In this document: one piece after another, positions 40,701-50,390 of the stretch
How the letters are laid out: the number at the start of each line of letters is the position of its first letter
How positions within the stretch are numbered: the first letter of the stretch is position 1
Assembly (NCBI GenBank): GCA_020744425.1
Contig: JAGMUV010000045.1
Coordinates: 1 to 64,000 of the forward strand
Reading direction: 5' to 3'
DNA: 64,000 bases
Origin: Dactylonectria macrodidyma
Lineage: Eukaryota > Ascomycota > Sordariomycetes > Hypocreales > Nectriaceae
Notes under the pieces: model-generated
What the model was told of the DNA's origin: nothing
The model's input: the letters and a program-made list of their open reading frames with translations, nothing else
Databases searched by the model: none
Position numbers and translations under genes: made by a program

Positions 40701-41687
40701 TCAAAATGGCCGCCTCTGGCGTCTTGTTTTCTCCTTCTCCCAAGCATATCTCGCAGCCCTATGAGTCTTCAAATACGCCGTGTGCATCTCCTTCGCAAAT
40801 CTCTCCACCCTCCAAGCAAGCTCCCACGTTGAATCCTCAGGTGGGTATCCAACCCACTGCACCAGGAATTGCAATTTCTCGTCCTTGGCCTTCCACCGGC
40901 GGATCCTAAAAACATGGAACAAATTTATTCCTGTTGCTGCCTCGCGACCTCCAATTAATTCCCAGTAGTGGTAGAGTATAAGTGGGCAGTCTTGTTGAAA
41001 GGTACGCTCATCGACGAGCGTGGGCTCGGAGCAGCCAGCCCATTTGATCATGATCTCAACCTCGGTTTTGTTTTTGGTGCGGTGACTGATGATTGCTTCG
41101 GCTTCGTATCTCGGCTCTTCTGTCTCAGGCTTGGCTAATTCAGCCGTATTATCTGCGTCAGTTGGCTCCTCTGGATCCTCTGACTTGCTTGTGTCCTTTC
41201 GCTCGGCCGAATTCTTTTTCTGCTTCTTGCCTTCCAGGTGCTTTCGGTCCTTTCCGCCCTCCATCTCGCCATGAGACGTCGGCTTATCTTCACTGTCGAG
41301 TTTAGGTAAACCATCGTGATTCCTTGGCGCAAAGTAAGCGACATCTGGCCCGAGGCTTGGGGGCTGGACAACCTCTGAGGCCTCGTCTCGCATTATTGTA
41401 TTGTGTGCGGTCTCAGTCTGGTCGTCTATCATCTGGCCCGTAGAATAGAGAATGGCGGACTCGGTGGCATTCAAACACGCCAACACCAGAAGCGGGCTGA
41501 CTTCGGTAGGAAAGTCACGTTTGTCGTTCGCATAGAGGCCCTTGAGATCTGAGTGCTTTATAGATTGTCGGCGTCTAGTCAATGCACCATGTACAATCGT
41601 CTTTGCACCGAAGATGCGTGAGAGCTGGACGAAACGCGATCGGCGCGTGGTGCCGGCGTTGACTCTCCTCGTTCTCGTTCTGGCCAT
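40701..41687 (-). CDS. double-chromodomain protein
   Basis: 328 residues from ATG 41687, no intron needed. A basic N-terminus (ARTRTRRVNAGTTRRSRFVQL) precedes a charged linker rich in Lys/Glu/Asp (120-185). Chromodomain 1 is at about 185-240 (YEAEAIISHRTKNKTEVEIMIKWAG...TLVDERTFQQDCPLILYHYWELIGG). Chromodomain 2 is at about 250-300 (FHVFRIRRWKAKDEKLQFLVQWVGYPPEDSTWE). The second keeps the aromatic cage pattern (Y/F...W...W), the first is more diverged. Such proteins bind methylated histone tails. Its 3' end is 15 bp from that of the ligase-domain gene (convergent), and it lies just outside the integrase element. Chromodomain genes in fungal accessory regions can be domesticated from retrotransposons; that origin is inference. 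Confidence 0.75.
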   Translation of the reverse strand: MARTRTRRVNAGTTRRSRFVQLSRIFGAKTIVHGALTRRRQSIKHSDLKGLYANDKRDFPTEVSPLLVLACLNATESAILYSTGQMIDDQTETAHNTIMRDEASEVVQPPSLGPDVAYFAPRNHDGLPKLDSEDKPTSHGEMEGGKDRKHLEGKKQKKNSAERKDTSKSEDPEEPTDADNTAELAKPETEEPRYEAEAIISHRTKNKTEVEIMIKWAGCSEPTLVDERTFQQDCPLILYHYWELIGGREAATGINLFHVFRIRRWKAKDEKLQFLVQWVGYPPEDSTWELAWRVERFAKEMHTAYLKTHRAARYAWEKEKTRRQRRPF

Positions 41688-41930
41688 TGTGCGGCTTGAG
41701 GAGAAGCAGTAGGGTTGAGGGTAATCCGACGGAAAGCGATTGAGTCTGATGCGTGCAAGGGAGGCTCGCTTAGTTTACAGATGAGAGAAAAGAGGGTTTG
41801 CAGTTGCGTGATGAAGAGCCAAGTCAGTTTTCCACCGGGTTTGCGAGAGACAGTATCGTGTCGATTGGGTAAATTAGTTGACCCGTTTTTTGGGGGGATT
41901 TTGATCTTGAGTGTCGTGACCCGGCCGGTA
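41688..41930. other. upstream of chromodomain gene
   Basis: Presumed promoter of the minus-strand chromodomain gene. No other feature seen. Confidence 0.4.
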
Positions 41931-42166
41931 GATTACGGTTTGGATTGGATTTTATTTCGCCCGGAGGGAAGTCCCTATAGGGCCTTGACACCATCTAGTT
42001 CACATTTCAGAACATTTGGTACCTGACACCCCAAGCCCCACGGAAATAGATTACGGTTGGATTGGATTGGATTTTATTTCGCCCGGAGGGAAGTCCCTAT
42101 AGGGCCTTGACACAATCTAGTTCACATTTCAGAACATTTGGTACCTGACACCCCAAGCCCCACGGA
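41931..42166. repeat. tandem duplication, 118-bp period, two copies
   Basis: GATTACGGTTTGGATTGG... from 41931 repeats from 42049 with very few changes; the second copy has one extra ATTGG unit and one C-to-A change (CACCATC/CACAATC). Both copies end CCCCAAGCCCCACGG. No coding sense; it lies between the chromodomain gene and the integrase element. Confidence 0.9.
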
Positions 42167-42837
42167 TCGTCGCGTCTCATCGCTTGCTGCTCAACCTCGT
42201 CGCTGCTTATTCCATGACAGGCCTGCTTGAAGGCCAAATTCTGCAAGTGTTCGATAGGGGGCACTGTTGCAAAACCCCCAGTCGTTTCCTTTTGGGTTTA
42301 GGCGCTCATCTCCTTAGTCATCTCAGTACTTTGGGTCGCGATAGGATATGTACTGCGGACTAGCAGCGGGCTCGCACGGTGGCCTCAGGTCCGATTTCTT
42401 GCTCAATGTCGACAGGTGGGAAATGGTGAACTGGTTGCGACCACACAGATACCGGTACTTCACAGCAACATATCCCCAACACAGTTCGGACAATCTTCAG
42501 TTGGTCATTTCTAAACTAATCCACTACCTAACTGTCTTTGCTATTTTCGCAATCGAAACGCAATTATGTCAGAAATCTCGCTGGCTTAGCTGCCAATTCA
42601 GCTTCCGCTCGCGATGAGGAGCAGCGTGGTGAGCCCACAAGAGCTCACCGCAGTAATCCCGCTCCGGGTCAGCAGCGGACTAGCGTAGCAACCTCCTGCT
42701 TAAATGAGCCTAGTGACTTCAACCACTATCATAGGAAAGGCCGATGTTGTTTGCTCTTGTTAAATTAAAACCTCAGTAGAAACCGGACTCTCCCATTTTC
42801 TCCTTTTTACGTCTTTCACCTCCTCTCTTCAACCGAA

Positions 42838-44199
42838 ATGGGCCCTCCAAAGATCCCCCCGGAGCATGTATATTGCGTCCAAGCCGGAAAGAAGCACCAT
42901 GAACTCTTCACCACCATGTATGTTGACGCGAATTACTGTGGCCGTTGCGGCTTGGCCAACCCCTTTCGGCCCCAGCATCAAGCCAGATCCAAAACTCCGG
43001 CACTTCCGGGCCCATACGATGAGGTGGTGGAGGTTGAGGACTCCCCGCCACGGCCAGTCAGTCCAGCAAGCCAGCTGCTGCGCGGCAGACCGAAACCAGT
43101 ATCATTCATCGGCATTGAACACACGGCTCAACTGCTCGCCAACGAAGTATCTGCTCCCGGCACGGTGAATACACGAGCACGCATACCTCGTCCTGAGGCG
43201 CCAGGCAATCCCCAGTTCATGACAGTTGCATCAGCGGCCAGTCGGGCCATACAGAATTCAAAAGCCAGTACCAGAAAGCCCATGCGGCAGCGAACAGGAT
43301 ACCAGTGGGTACACATAAGTCTCCTGCTTGTGAGCTTGGAGACCAGGTACTTCAACGGGCTTGCAGTGGAGGTTCCGGAGACGGTGCTGTCTCTGAAAGA
43401 TACGGTGATCAAGTTTTCCTCGGCAGATTTACTGACTTGGCCCTCATTCATCGCGATTTTGTTCGACCATCTCCGTCCGCTCCCGCCTACAATCGATCTC
43501 ACGAACAGAGACCTCTGGAGCCTTTCTTACGCTTCGAGTTTCTCTGGCAAGAAGATCGTCACCGTTCCCAACACTGATAAGTACACGACCCCGTCGAGTA
43601 TGCTCGCCTCGGGGCACTTTGGCAACAACCAGGCGGGACAGTTGAAGGTGCTAGTCGTCCTTACATCCACGGATGTAGTCGACAAGCAGGAGCCAGTTAC
43701 ACCGCTTAGGCCGGATGAATACTCCACGCCAGTCAAGGAAGAAAAGAAACGGAAGGTCAAGCAAGAAGACACGAGTCCTGCTCCCCGGCACAAGAAGCGC
43801 GTCAAGCAGGAGGAACATACCAAGAAGGAGAGGAGCACCGGGGACACGGAGCAGGTCAAGCAGGAGGTACACGTCAAGGTAAAGCCGGAAGAGCCTGTCC
43901 TGACTACCTCCCGCCAGAACCCAACGGACGATGAGCTTGAAGATATTGTTGAGGAGATCATTGTACACGAAGATGTGGCGGATCTCTGTGAAGTGGAAGA
44001 TCTGCTTCGTGATCCAATGTTTGACGGCATCCCTGGCGTTAAGGGGAGTGGAGGTATGGTAGATATCGGAGACGAAGTGGACGAGGATGATGGTGAGGAA
44101 ATTTTGGTCCCGGAGTTCGTAAGAGACCAAATCACCTCGTTACAGAGTCTAGCATTAACACTGCCAGGTAACCTGAGAGTTCATCGCTCAAAGCATTAG
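42838..44199 (+). CDS. element-encoded protein with CxxC motif and SUMO-site-like cluster
   Basis: 453 residues, single exon, ATG in a good context (CAACCGAAATGGGC) after a pyrimidine-rich leader. The N-terminus HVYCVQAGKKHHELFTTMYVDANYCGRCGLANPF suggests a small metal site (C, HH, CxxC within 35 residues). A Pro-rich linker is followed by a folded middle (WVHISLLLVSLETRYFNGL...SADLLTWPSFIAILFDHLRPLPPTIDLTNRDLW...IVTVPNTDKYTTP). Residues about 295-365 hold five psi-K-x-E motifs (VKEE, VKQE three times, VKPE) among basic runs (KKRKVK, RHKKRVK). The acidic C-terminus (DEVDEDDGEEI) ends VHRSKH. No family recognised. As a partner of the integrase it may bind element ends or a chromatin factor; that is inference. 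Confidence 0.75.
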   Translation: MGPPKIPPEHVYCVQAGKKHHELFTTMYVDANYCGRCGLANPFRPQHQARSKTPALPGPYDEVVEVEDSPPRPVSPASQLLRGRPKPVSFIGIEHTAQLLANEVSAPGTVNTRARIPRPEAPGNPQFMTVASAASRAIQNSKASTRKPMRQRTGYQWVHISLLLVSLETRYFNGLAVEVPETVLSLKDTVIKFSSADLLTWPSFIAILFDHLRPLPPTIDLTNRDLWSLSYASSFSGKKIVTVPNTDKYTTPSSMLASGHFGNNQAGQLKVLVVLTSTDVVDKQEPVTPLRPDEYSTPVKEEKKRKVKQEDTSPAPRHKKRVKQEEHTKKERSTGDTEQVKQEVHVKVKPEEPVLTTSRQNPTDDELEDIVEEIIVHEDVADLCEVEDLLRDPMFDGIPGVKGSGGMVDIGDEVDEDDGEEILVPEFVRDQITSLQSLALTLPGNLRVHRSKH

Positions 44200-44323
44200 G
44201 GGCGATCAAGCTCGACTGCCTGGCCCTGATATCGATGAGGCGCTTCCACCAGCACGATCCACACGCTTCAAAGGAACAAAGATCCCCGCAACATTTGCTG
44301 TCCGACATAACAGGAAGGATTGA

Positions 44324-46051
44324 CTACTCGGGCTCCTCATTTGAAATCTCGCTATCCTCCCCGTCATCACTTATTCCCTCCAAATCGTTCCCTTCTTCGT
44401 CCTCATATCCTAGTTCAACAAGTGGTTGCTCTGCAGGTTCCCCATCTCCAAGTTCATCGTAAGAGGCCTGATTTGCTCGCTCATGCAATGTCCCCTATAT
44501 GAGTTTAGACTTGCCAACCCGTAGTGGAACGGCGAAACTTACGTATTCTGCAACGCCCCCTGTTGGTGCTTTGCGATATGCCAACACAGGCTGCTGGCCA
44601 CTTTCGATATGCTGAATGATCCTACCTCGAAGTCCAAGATAGAAACGCTTGAAAGGCCGCAACTTATCGGGCTCCTGGTGAGTCCCATTGACCGCGTCGT
44701 TGTAGCCCATTCCAACGAGAACTTGGCGACACCAATCCTTTGTCTCTGGCTCCAAGCAGGTGCTAATGTCGATATCAGCCAATGGTCGGTGCAGTTCGTC
44801 GAGAACGGAGTGGTCAATAGGGATGCCCCAGTTGCATGCCTTGTCTGGATCGGGGTAGTGGTAATTCATCCAGGGCTGACCGTGGACCACGTGAGGACGG
44901 TTCTTCTGAAGGCGAATGCGATGAAGGTTCCACGTTTCCACAAAGTCGAAGAGCTCTTGACGTAATATATCTTCGAAGACGGCGTAGATGGCGATCTGAT
45001 CCTCCAACATATCGCCGTCAAAATCCCCGTCCCTGGCGAGTTCCCCAAAGTAGTCTACCCACTGTCGGGAGGAGACGTGCAGCATGCTCTCCCACCATTT
45101 CTCGATCTTGACATTCTTTGTGCTCGGTGCGGCCTTGTAGGAATCCTTTAGGCGCTTCCCTTGTTGGAAGACCTTCCCATTCCACTCCACCCGTCCATCT
45201 GCTGCCAAAGCAAAGTTCCAATGGGCTGCTGCGACTAGTGGAGTTTCGCTGCCTCTGTCTGCCTGCAGATACCATGGCCGGAAACCGTAGGCGTCACATG
45301 CGGCCAAGTATTGCTTCAAGACGCTCAAAGCAGTTGTAGCAGAGTGGCCAACATAGAACCAAATAATGTTGCGCGAGTAAGCGTCGATTGCGGCATATAT
45401 CTCGAATCCGTACGCCTTGAGCTTATCATGCCCATCAATGCACCACTGGTAATTTGGTCCTGGAACAAGGAATTGTCCCTTCTTTCGCCGAAACATCCTT
45501 TTCCGAATATCGACCTCATTTGGGAACATGATTTTGTACATCGCAAAGAGAGGGTCTCTTGGTACCCAGAGCTGCCTTTGCTGACGAAGATAAGGCTGAA
45601 GGAGGCTTTTTCCATACCCGGATATGGCATTAGAACGTCGTGTCATTTCGATGATGACTTGCTCTGTCTTCTCTAGCAACGCAAGACGTTCTTCATCGCT
45701 ATTAATCCTGCGTACCCAGCGGCGGTCTGGGTGAAGCCTGATGCGCTTCAGACCTCGTCTCGTAATCGGCCAGCCCTGTCTCTGGAGAACGCTCAATGTC
45801 TGCTTCTCGCTGAGCCCAACGCGAAATATCAGGTCGCGGGTGGCCTCTATCAGCTGTGGACTTTCTTTTGTGCGGGCTTGCTGGCGTGGGAGATCCCAGC
45901 TTGCGATTCGGCGAGAGATTGTGCTAAGATTGACGGTGACATGATGATGCTTCCGAAGCTTGTACTGAATCCCTCGTCGCGAGATACCGTTGAGGTAGAG
46001 ATGAGTGACGTAGTCGCGGTGTTGATCGATTGGGTTGGGCGGACGTGCCAT
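44324..46051 (-). CDS. retroviral-type (rve-fold) DDE integrase
   Basis: Exons (minus strand) 46051-44543 and 44494-44324, with a 48-bp intron (GTAAGT...TATAG, phase 0); 559 residues from MARPPNPIDQ. An in-frame ATG at 46246 would add 65 low-quality residues and is less likely. Residues 8-55 form a resolvase-like helix-turn-helix (HRDYVTHLYLNGISRRGIQYKLRKHH); WPITRRGLKRIRLHPDRRW (94-112) extends it. Catalytic core: D206 (WCIDGHDKL), with D223 (AIDAYSRNIIWFYVG) on the next strand, D265 (LQADRGSET) and E317 (VKIEKWWESM), 51 residues apart, near the D35E spacing plus an insert. The C-terminus is acidic. This resembles the 'integrase core domain' proteins scattered in fungal and animal genomes; I cannot name the superfamily. 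Likely catalyses strand transfer of the surrounding element. Confidence 0.85.
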
Positions 46052-46303
46052 TTTTGACTGGGCGAAGTCGAAGAAGGGATGGACGAACTTGTTGGTCCTG
46101 GTAATAAGAAAAGGGGGCGATGCAGCCTGGTATACCGCACTGGTCCGCAGCGGTATTGCAACTGGCCCGCTGCGGTGACTCGCCCGGAACGGCTTAGTGT
46201 CAAGTTGCTCATTGGTGGAACCCGACCAAACCAGGGGCAGGGCCAATATTTACAGAACATAGATCCCTTCCAACCCTAGTTCCACCTTCCCTTTTATACC
46301 ATC
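46052..46303. promoter_or_regulatory. divergent promoter region of integrase and Cys-motif gene
   Basis: A 252-bp gap between two divergently read genes of the element. TTTTATA at about 46292 precedes the plus-strand ATG by about 10 bp. GCAGCGGTATTGCAACTGGCCCGCTGCGG (written here as the two half sites GCAGCGG and CCGCTGC, 46148-46175) forms an imperfect palindrome that could be a protein-binding site; this is speculative. Confidence 0.4.
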
Positions 46304-47139
46304 ATGTCAGTGGAAAAGCTCATGGTCAGCAACGGCGCTATGCCCGCGGTCGATCCTGCCATCGTTAGTGAGACTCATGGCGTGACAGATGGGGACTGTC
46401 GCGGCCGGAACGCCGCAGTGAAGAGGGGCAGAAGATTGATTCAGCCCAGCATCCGCAAACCCACAGCCAAGATTACCGTACGGTCAGCAAGTCCTCACGC
46501 GAAGTCATGGATGCTAACTTGCCCATCCGAACAGAAGAAGAAGCAGACGAAGAAGGCCCCTCCCCGCGGTTCAGTGCGTCACTTCCCATGCCGGCAATGC
46601 GTCACCCGCGCCACCAAGGCTCCCGGCCATGAATGTGCTTCTCAAGATAGTATGCTTGGTTGCCCAAGGCATACTCCTCGTACGCTGACATCTACGGCGT
46701 AGATACGGGTGCTGCGTGCTGGGACTGCGCAAAGAACGGCCACACATGCAGGCCGGTAAGGCATCTCTGCGCCCTGTCAGCTAACGAGCCACTGACCCCG
46801 CTGCATCTCCAGGTTCCCGTTGAAGCTCATGCTGTTGTACGTGCCTTTTGGGATCTTAACCGGCTCAGCGGCGCGGATGACATTCCAGACGAGGCCTGGT
46901 GTGCTGCTGCACAGCGGGCAGCGCAACAATTACGAGCTTGCGGCAGTGGTGCGGTCCCTCCTGCTACTCCACGACCAGCTCCTGCTTTGGCTTCGTTTGG
47001 CGAAGTAGCTGAGAGGAGCCTCGAGGAGAGAAAGGTTATAGCGCTGGAGACCATCGCTGGGGCTGCTCGGCTCTGGATTGTGAGTATGGTCAAGTCGGAA
47101 GATGCAAGTTCGAGTACTGACTCCATGTTCAGCAGCTGA
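46304..47139 (+). CDS. element-encoded small protein with paired Cys motifs
   Basis: Four exons: 46304-46477, 46535-46649, 46703-46755, 46813-47139; introns 57, 53 and 57 bp (GTACGG/ACAG, GTATGC/GTAG, GTAAGG/CCAG). All phases close, giving 222 residues. The splicing joins FPCRQCVTRATKAPGHECASQD|NTGAACWDCAKNGHTCRP|VPVEAHAVVRAFWDLNRL. This yields a compact C-x2-C...C...C-x2-C...C metal-binding module of about 40 residues, split over three exons. The N-terminus is basic (KRGRRLIQPSIRKPTAKITV). The remainder is helical (IPDEAWCAAAQRAAQQLRAC; ERSLEERKVIALETIAGAARLWIVSMV). No known family. Position inside the TIRs suggests a DNA- or RNA-binding accessory protein of the transposon. Confidence 0.75.
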
Positions 47140-47440
47140 GTCAGCCGGACGAGGAGGAGGAGGAGGAGGGAGATGAGGAAGAGAATGAGGATAATTGAGT
47201 AGTGTCTGTTTCCAATCCAACCGCCACTTGATGCCGCATGTCGTTGTGAATGGAATTGAATGCATTCTGCTGGTTCGCTGCGGACTCGTTGCTGTGACTG
47301 CATCTTCCGTGCCGACCCCAAAAATCACGAAATTCAAGCTGAGGTACAAACTTCAATGTACTGCGGGGCCGTTTGACAATGCCGCTAACCCAATTCGGCA
47401 CCTTCGAGTGATTTTGGAGGTTTTGCAACAGTGACCCCTA

Positions 47441-47656
47441 TAGCCTGCCATAGTGTACGGCTAGGCGAACAACGGGTGCGGCAGGCGGTGTGAGCAGTGT
47501 GATGTAGCTCTTTGTAACAAAGGGAATTGGTGGGACTTCTATCACCACCTAAAATAGGTGGGGGCAGAGGTACCTTTCATTTGGGTTATTTTTGTTGGTC
47601 AAGACTCCTGTCACTAGCGCAAGTGTAGCCTTACCCCTTACGGCACCTCTGAGGGA
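47441..47656 (+). pseudogene. PiggyBac-domain transposase tail and 3' end
   Basis: CEQCDVALCNKGNWWDFYHHLK-stop (47489-47557) is the C-terminal ribbon seen at 6972-7060 and 56900-56974. It is followed by the family 3' region (GGTACCTTTCATTTGG, 47570-47586; TCAAGACTCCTGTCACT) and a likely TIR ending GGCACCTCTGAGGGA at 47656 with TA next. Nothing of the 5' part remains; the integrase element starts next to it. Confidence 0.7.
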
Positions 47657-47984
47657 TAGAATCGTCAAAGCGGGGGGGAGACGGATGGATGGGGCACCAT
47701 ACCTAAAGTGGAAGGTGGTCAAGGGCGGCAGCCAATTTGCAGTCACGCGCTGCCGCTTACGTCCAGGCATCACACCAAGACATTCATAGATGCCTGTCTC
47801 ACCTTTGAGTGGGGGGGCCTCTGGAGCCAGCTTATCATGTACGTTATTGGATGACTGCGCGGTTGTTTACAAAGCAGCGAGGGGATTTCACCCCTCTGCA
47901 ATCAATCGCTTCTCTTGACCTTTCACCCATTTGGCTGACTCAGTATTTCGTAGATTGTTCCAGTCTCTCAAAACACTGTGCGTC
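47657..47984. other. upstream of SRR1 gene, no gene seen
   Basis: Probable promoter. An in-frame extension of the SRR1 gene to 47931 exists but the ATG at 47985 better fits the family start. Confidence 0.4.
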
Positions 47985-49240
47985 ATGTCGCCCTCGGAGG
48001 CGGTCGAGCCCGGACAACAGGATCCAGCTAGCCCCTCGGTGCCACTGCTTGACTATGGCTGCACACCGTGGAGAATAAGTAGCCAACGTGTGGCCGACTT
48101 GTACGATTCAGGAACCAAGTTCTGGACAAAGAGTGACCTAGTAGACATCGAACGACAACTCGAACAGTCCGCCACCCTCGACAAATTTACCATCCAGTGT
48201 ATTGATGGCAAGCAAGTGCAAGTGAAAAACCCCTTGTTCGGGGCAGAAAAGCCAATCTGGTAGTACTATCTCAACTCGACACAGTACGAACTTTGGAGCT
48301 GACCTGCTCCGCTAATTCCCAGGAAACCATTCGTCGAGTACCAAGAGTACTGGAAACTCGTTGCATCGAAGCCTGACGGCTCCAGCGAAACGTACTACTG
48401 CTCCTATCTTGTAGGCTGGAGAAACCAGTTGATGCGTGACTTCCGCGGCAATATCGAAGACTGGACAAGGCTTTTCGAGACTAAGAGGCAGCTCTGGAAC
48501 GGGAGTATCACTTGCGAGTCCTTCAAGTCGCGACTCAGGAAGCTCCTGGCCGCCCGTAAAGTGACCAAGATCGTCTGCTTCGGGCTCGGCGATATGGCGC
48601 GCAGACCCCCCGAAGTGACGATCTTGCCGCACCAAGCAGCTAAGCAGCTGGACCTGGAATCGGATGGCGCTGACGTACACGCAGAAATGATACAGCACGC
48701 GGCGGCATTGACCATGGCAGAGGAAATCCGTCGCCACGACGGCAAGGCGATTCGACTGCTTGCCCAGGATCCCCAGTATACGGATGATACGAAGGAGTTT
48801 TTGAGGGAAAAGGGGTTCGAGATCGTAGGGAACTTTGGGGGCGGAGGCTTTGCGGAAGTTGATGATGAATCTATCGTGTTCTCCGCCTGGGTCGCTGCGC
48901 CTGTCAAGCAAATCGTTGCCGATCTTGCTCGGCCCGCTGCATTCATCACCGTGGGTGACAATCGTTCAGCTTTCAACCGCTTCAAGTAAGTGTCTTCCTA
49001 TCGAATAAGAGCCCCGGGGTCAGCCTAGTAAGAAGCTGGACGCAAGTTTCATTACCTGACGCTTGCAGTAAACCGTTTGCAGATGGAGAGTCACCCCGGA
49101 CGAGGCAGATGTGGCGGGGTTATGAGCACTGGGACTTCCCAACTTCGTCTGTGGAAGTCGAGGTGATGAAGGGGTTAGACAAGTTGAAGATATTCACCAG
49201 GACAAGAGGAGAAGATGCTGTCAGGGCTTCCTCGGGGTGA
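47985..49240 (+). CDS. SRR1-like domain protein
   Basis: Exons 47985-48259, 48323-48985, 49069-49240; introns 63 bp (GTAGTA...CCCAG, phase 2) and 83 bp (GTAAGT...TGCAG, phase 2). 369 residues. The N-terminal part (YGCTPWRISSQRVADLYDSGTKFWTKSDLVDIERQLE) and the SRR1 core (RKVTKIVCFGLGDM...HAEMIQHAAALTMAEEIRRHDGKAIRLLAQDPQYTDDTKEFLREKGFEIV...GFAEVDDESIVFSAWVAAPVKQIVADLARPAAFI) match the fungal SRR1-like family, where C-F-G-L-G and QDP-Y are the recurring motifs. The third exon ends WRGYEHWDFPTSSVEVEVM...EDAVRASSG. SRR1 proteins act in circadian/heme-linked signalling in plants and yeast; the role in filamentous fungi is unknown. The gene appears intact and host-like, a rare undisturbed gene here. 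Confidence 0.85.
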
Positions 49241-50390
49241 AAAGAGATCAATGTTCTTAGCTGCGATAACATCCGTGAACCTACAGAAACAGCATACTCC
49301 CTAGAGCTTAGGATCCCTAGGGACTCATTTTTATTGAATTTCCTTGACATTTTCGGCGGGCCACTCAACAACAAATGGAGCGATTCCAGTTGTGAACCTT
49401 TTAGTGCTTCTCTCGCACGTTATCGGATGTGTGGTTGCTGTGTCCCCGTGGGGGATGATAAGGCTTCTAACGACCGGAACTTAAGCGGGATACCTTAGGG
49501 TTAACGTTGGCGGCTTTGAGGCCAAGACGATTTTGATCATCCTGCTAATCCTTCTGGTTCTCTCCCTTAACCAGGACCACTAATGCGAGGGAGAGCAGGA
49601 TTGCGCTGGTCCTGGGACCACCGACAATAAAGAAAACAGATCTTGTCACCGAATGGCGTGCACGTGGTTCACGGAATCGTGGATGCTTCGAGCTGTACGC
49701 CAATTCTAGAACAAGGTTCTTGGTGTTCCCAGGAACAGACTCGAGTAAGAAAACGGTATTTTGGCGTTTAGGATCCGTTTCTCTCCTCCCGTTATTGTCC
49801 TAGCCAGTTGTCAACATTCAAACGCGGATATTTGTTGAACATTTACTCTCCAAACCGCCTAATTTGAATGATTCCATTCTGTTTTGGACTCCGCTGCTTA
49901 CCAGCGGGGATTTTTCGAGGTCCTCGAGTAGACCCCTCCAGCGAAATTTCCTAGGTGGGGTTTTGTCGATAGTTTCGGCCTGATCCCTTGCCAAGACCCA
50001 ATTTAGGGCCGAGATCTGACCATGACCTTAGAATGGGTCTGAACCTTGGATGAAGCTGAATACATCTCGAGTGTATGTACATAGGTCTGGCCGCCTTTCC
50101 ATTTTTGAGCGAGGCCTGTTTTTGGTCCTATGACCTGATGCTGGGTCCTCCTGGGACTGAAATTGGTACTTGTTAGTGTTGCAAGGTAGGCTACGTATTG
50201 GGATTTTGCATGCTTGCTGCGCTGACTAGTTCAGGGGCTGGAGGCAATGTCGTTACTGAGATTGATTGAGTATACAGGAGGAAGCAATGAGCCATTTGAA
50301 AGGACTTTATGCCGGTGAGATGGCCTTAGTTCCCGAGTTGGTTATCCTCATTCCGGTGTTGCCCGAGTCATCCATTGCCCAACATCCCTA
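49241..50390. other. intergenic, no gene recognised
   Basis: About 1.15 kb downstream of the SRR1 gene. No open frame with recognisable content and no clear TIR or LTR. It may contain eroded sequence beyond recognition. Confidence 0.45.

Larger units (their letters stand above)
42257..47438. mobile_element. 5.2-kb TIR element encoding a DDE integrase and two accessory proteins
   Basis: TIRs 42257-42280 (GGGGGCACTGTTGCAAAACC...) and 47415-47438 (complement GGGGTCACTGTTGCAAAACC...) agree at 22 of 24 positions, and TA abuts each end (42255-42256, 47439-47440). Inside are three genes with complete splice structures: a plus-strand 453-residue protein (42838-44199), a convergent minus-strand integrase (46051-44324), and a plus-strand 222-residue Cys-motif protein (46304-47139) divergent from it. 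Nothing else of host type lies within. The arrangement is a self-contained DNA transposon. It does not look like Tc1/mariner, hAT, PiggyBac, Mutator or Helitron by its transposase. Confidence 0.82.

Noticed and set aside
43527..44135. Minus-strand 202-codon Ser-rich frame
   Set aside because: Antisense shadow of the acidic/Lys-rich part of the 42838-44199 gene.
46052..46246. 65-residue N-terminal extension of the integrase
   Set aside because: Low-complexity and not family-like; MARPPNPIDQ at 46051 is a better start and leaves room for the divergent promoter.
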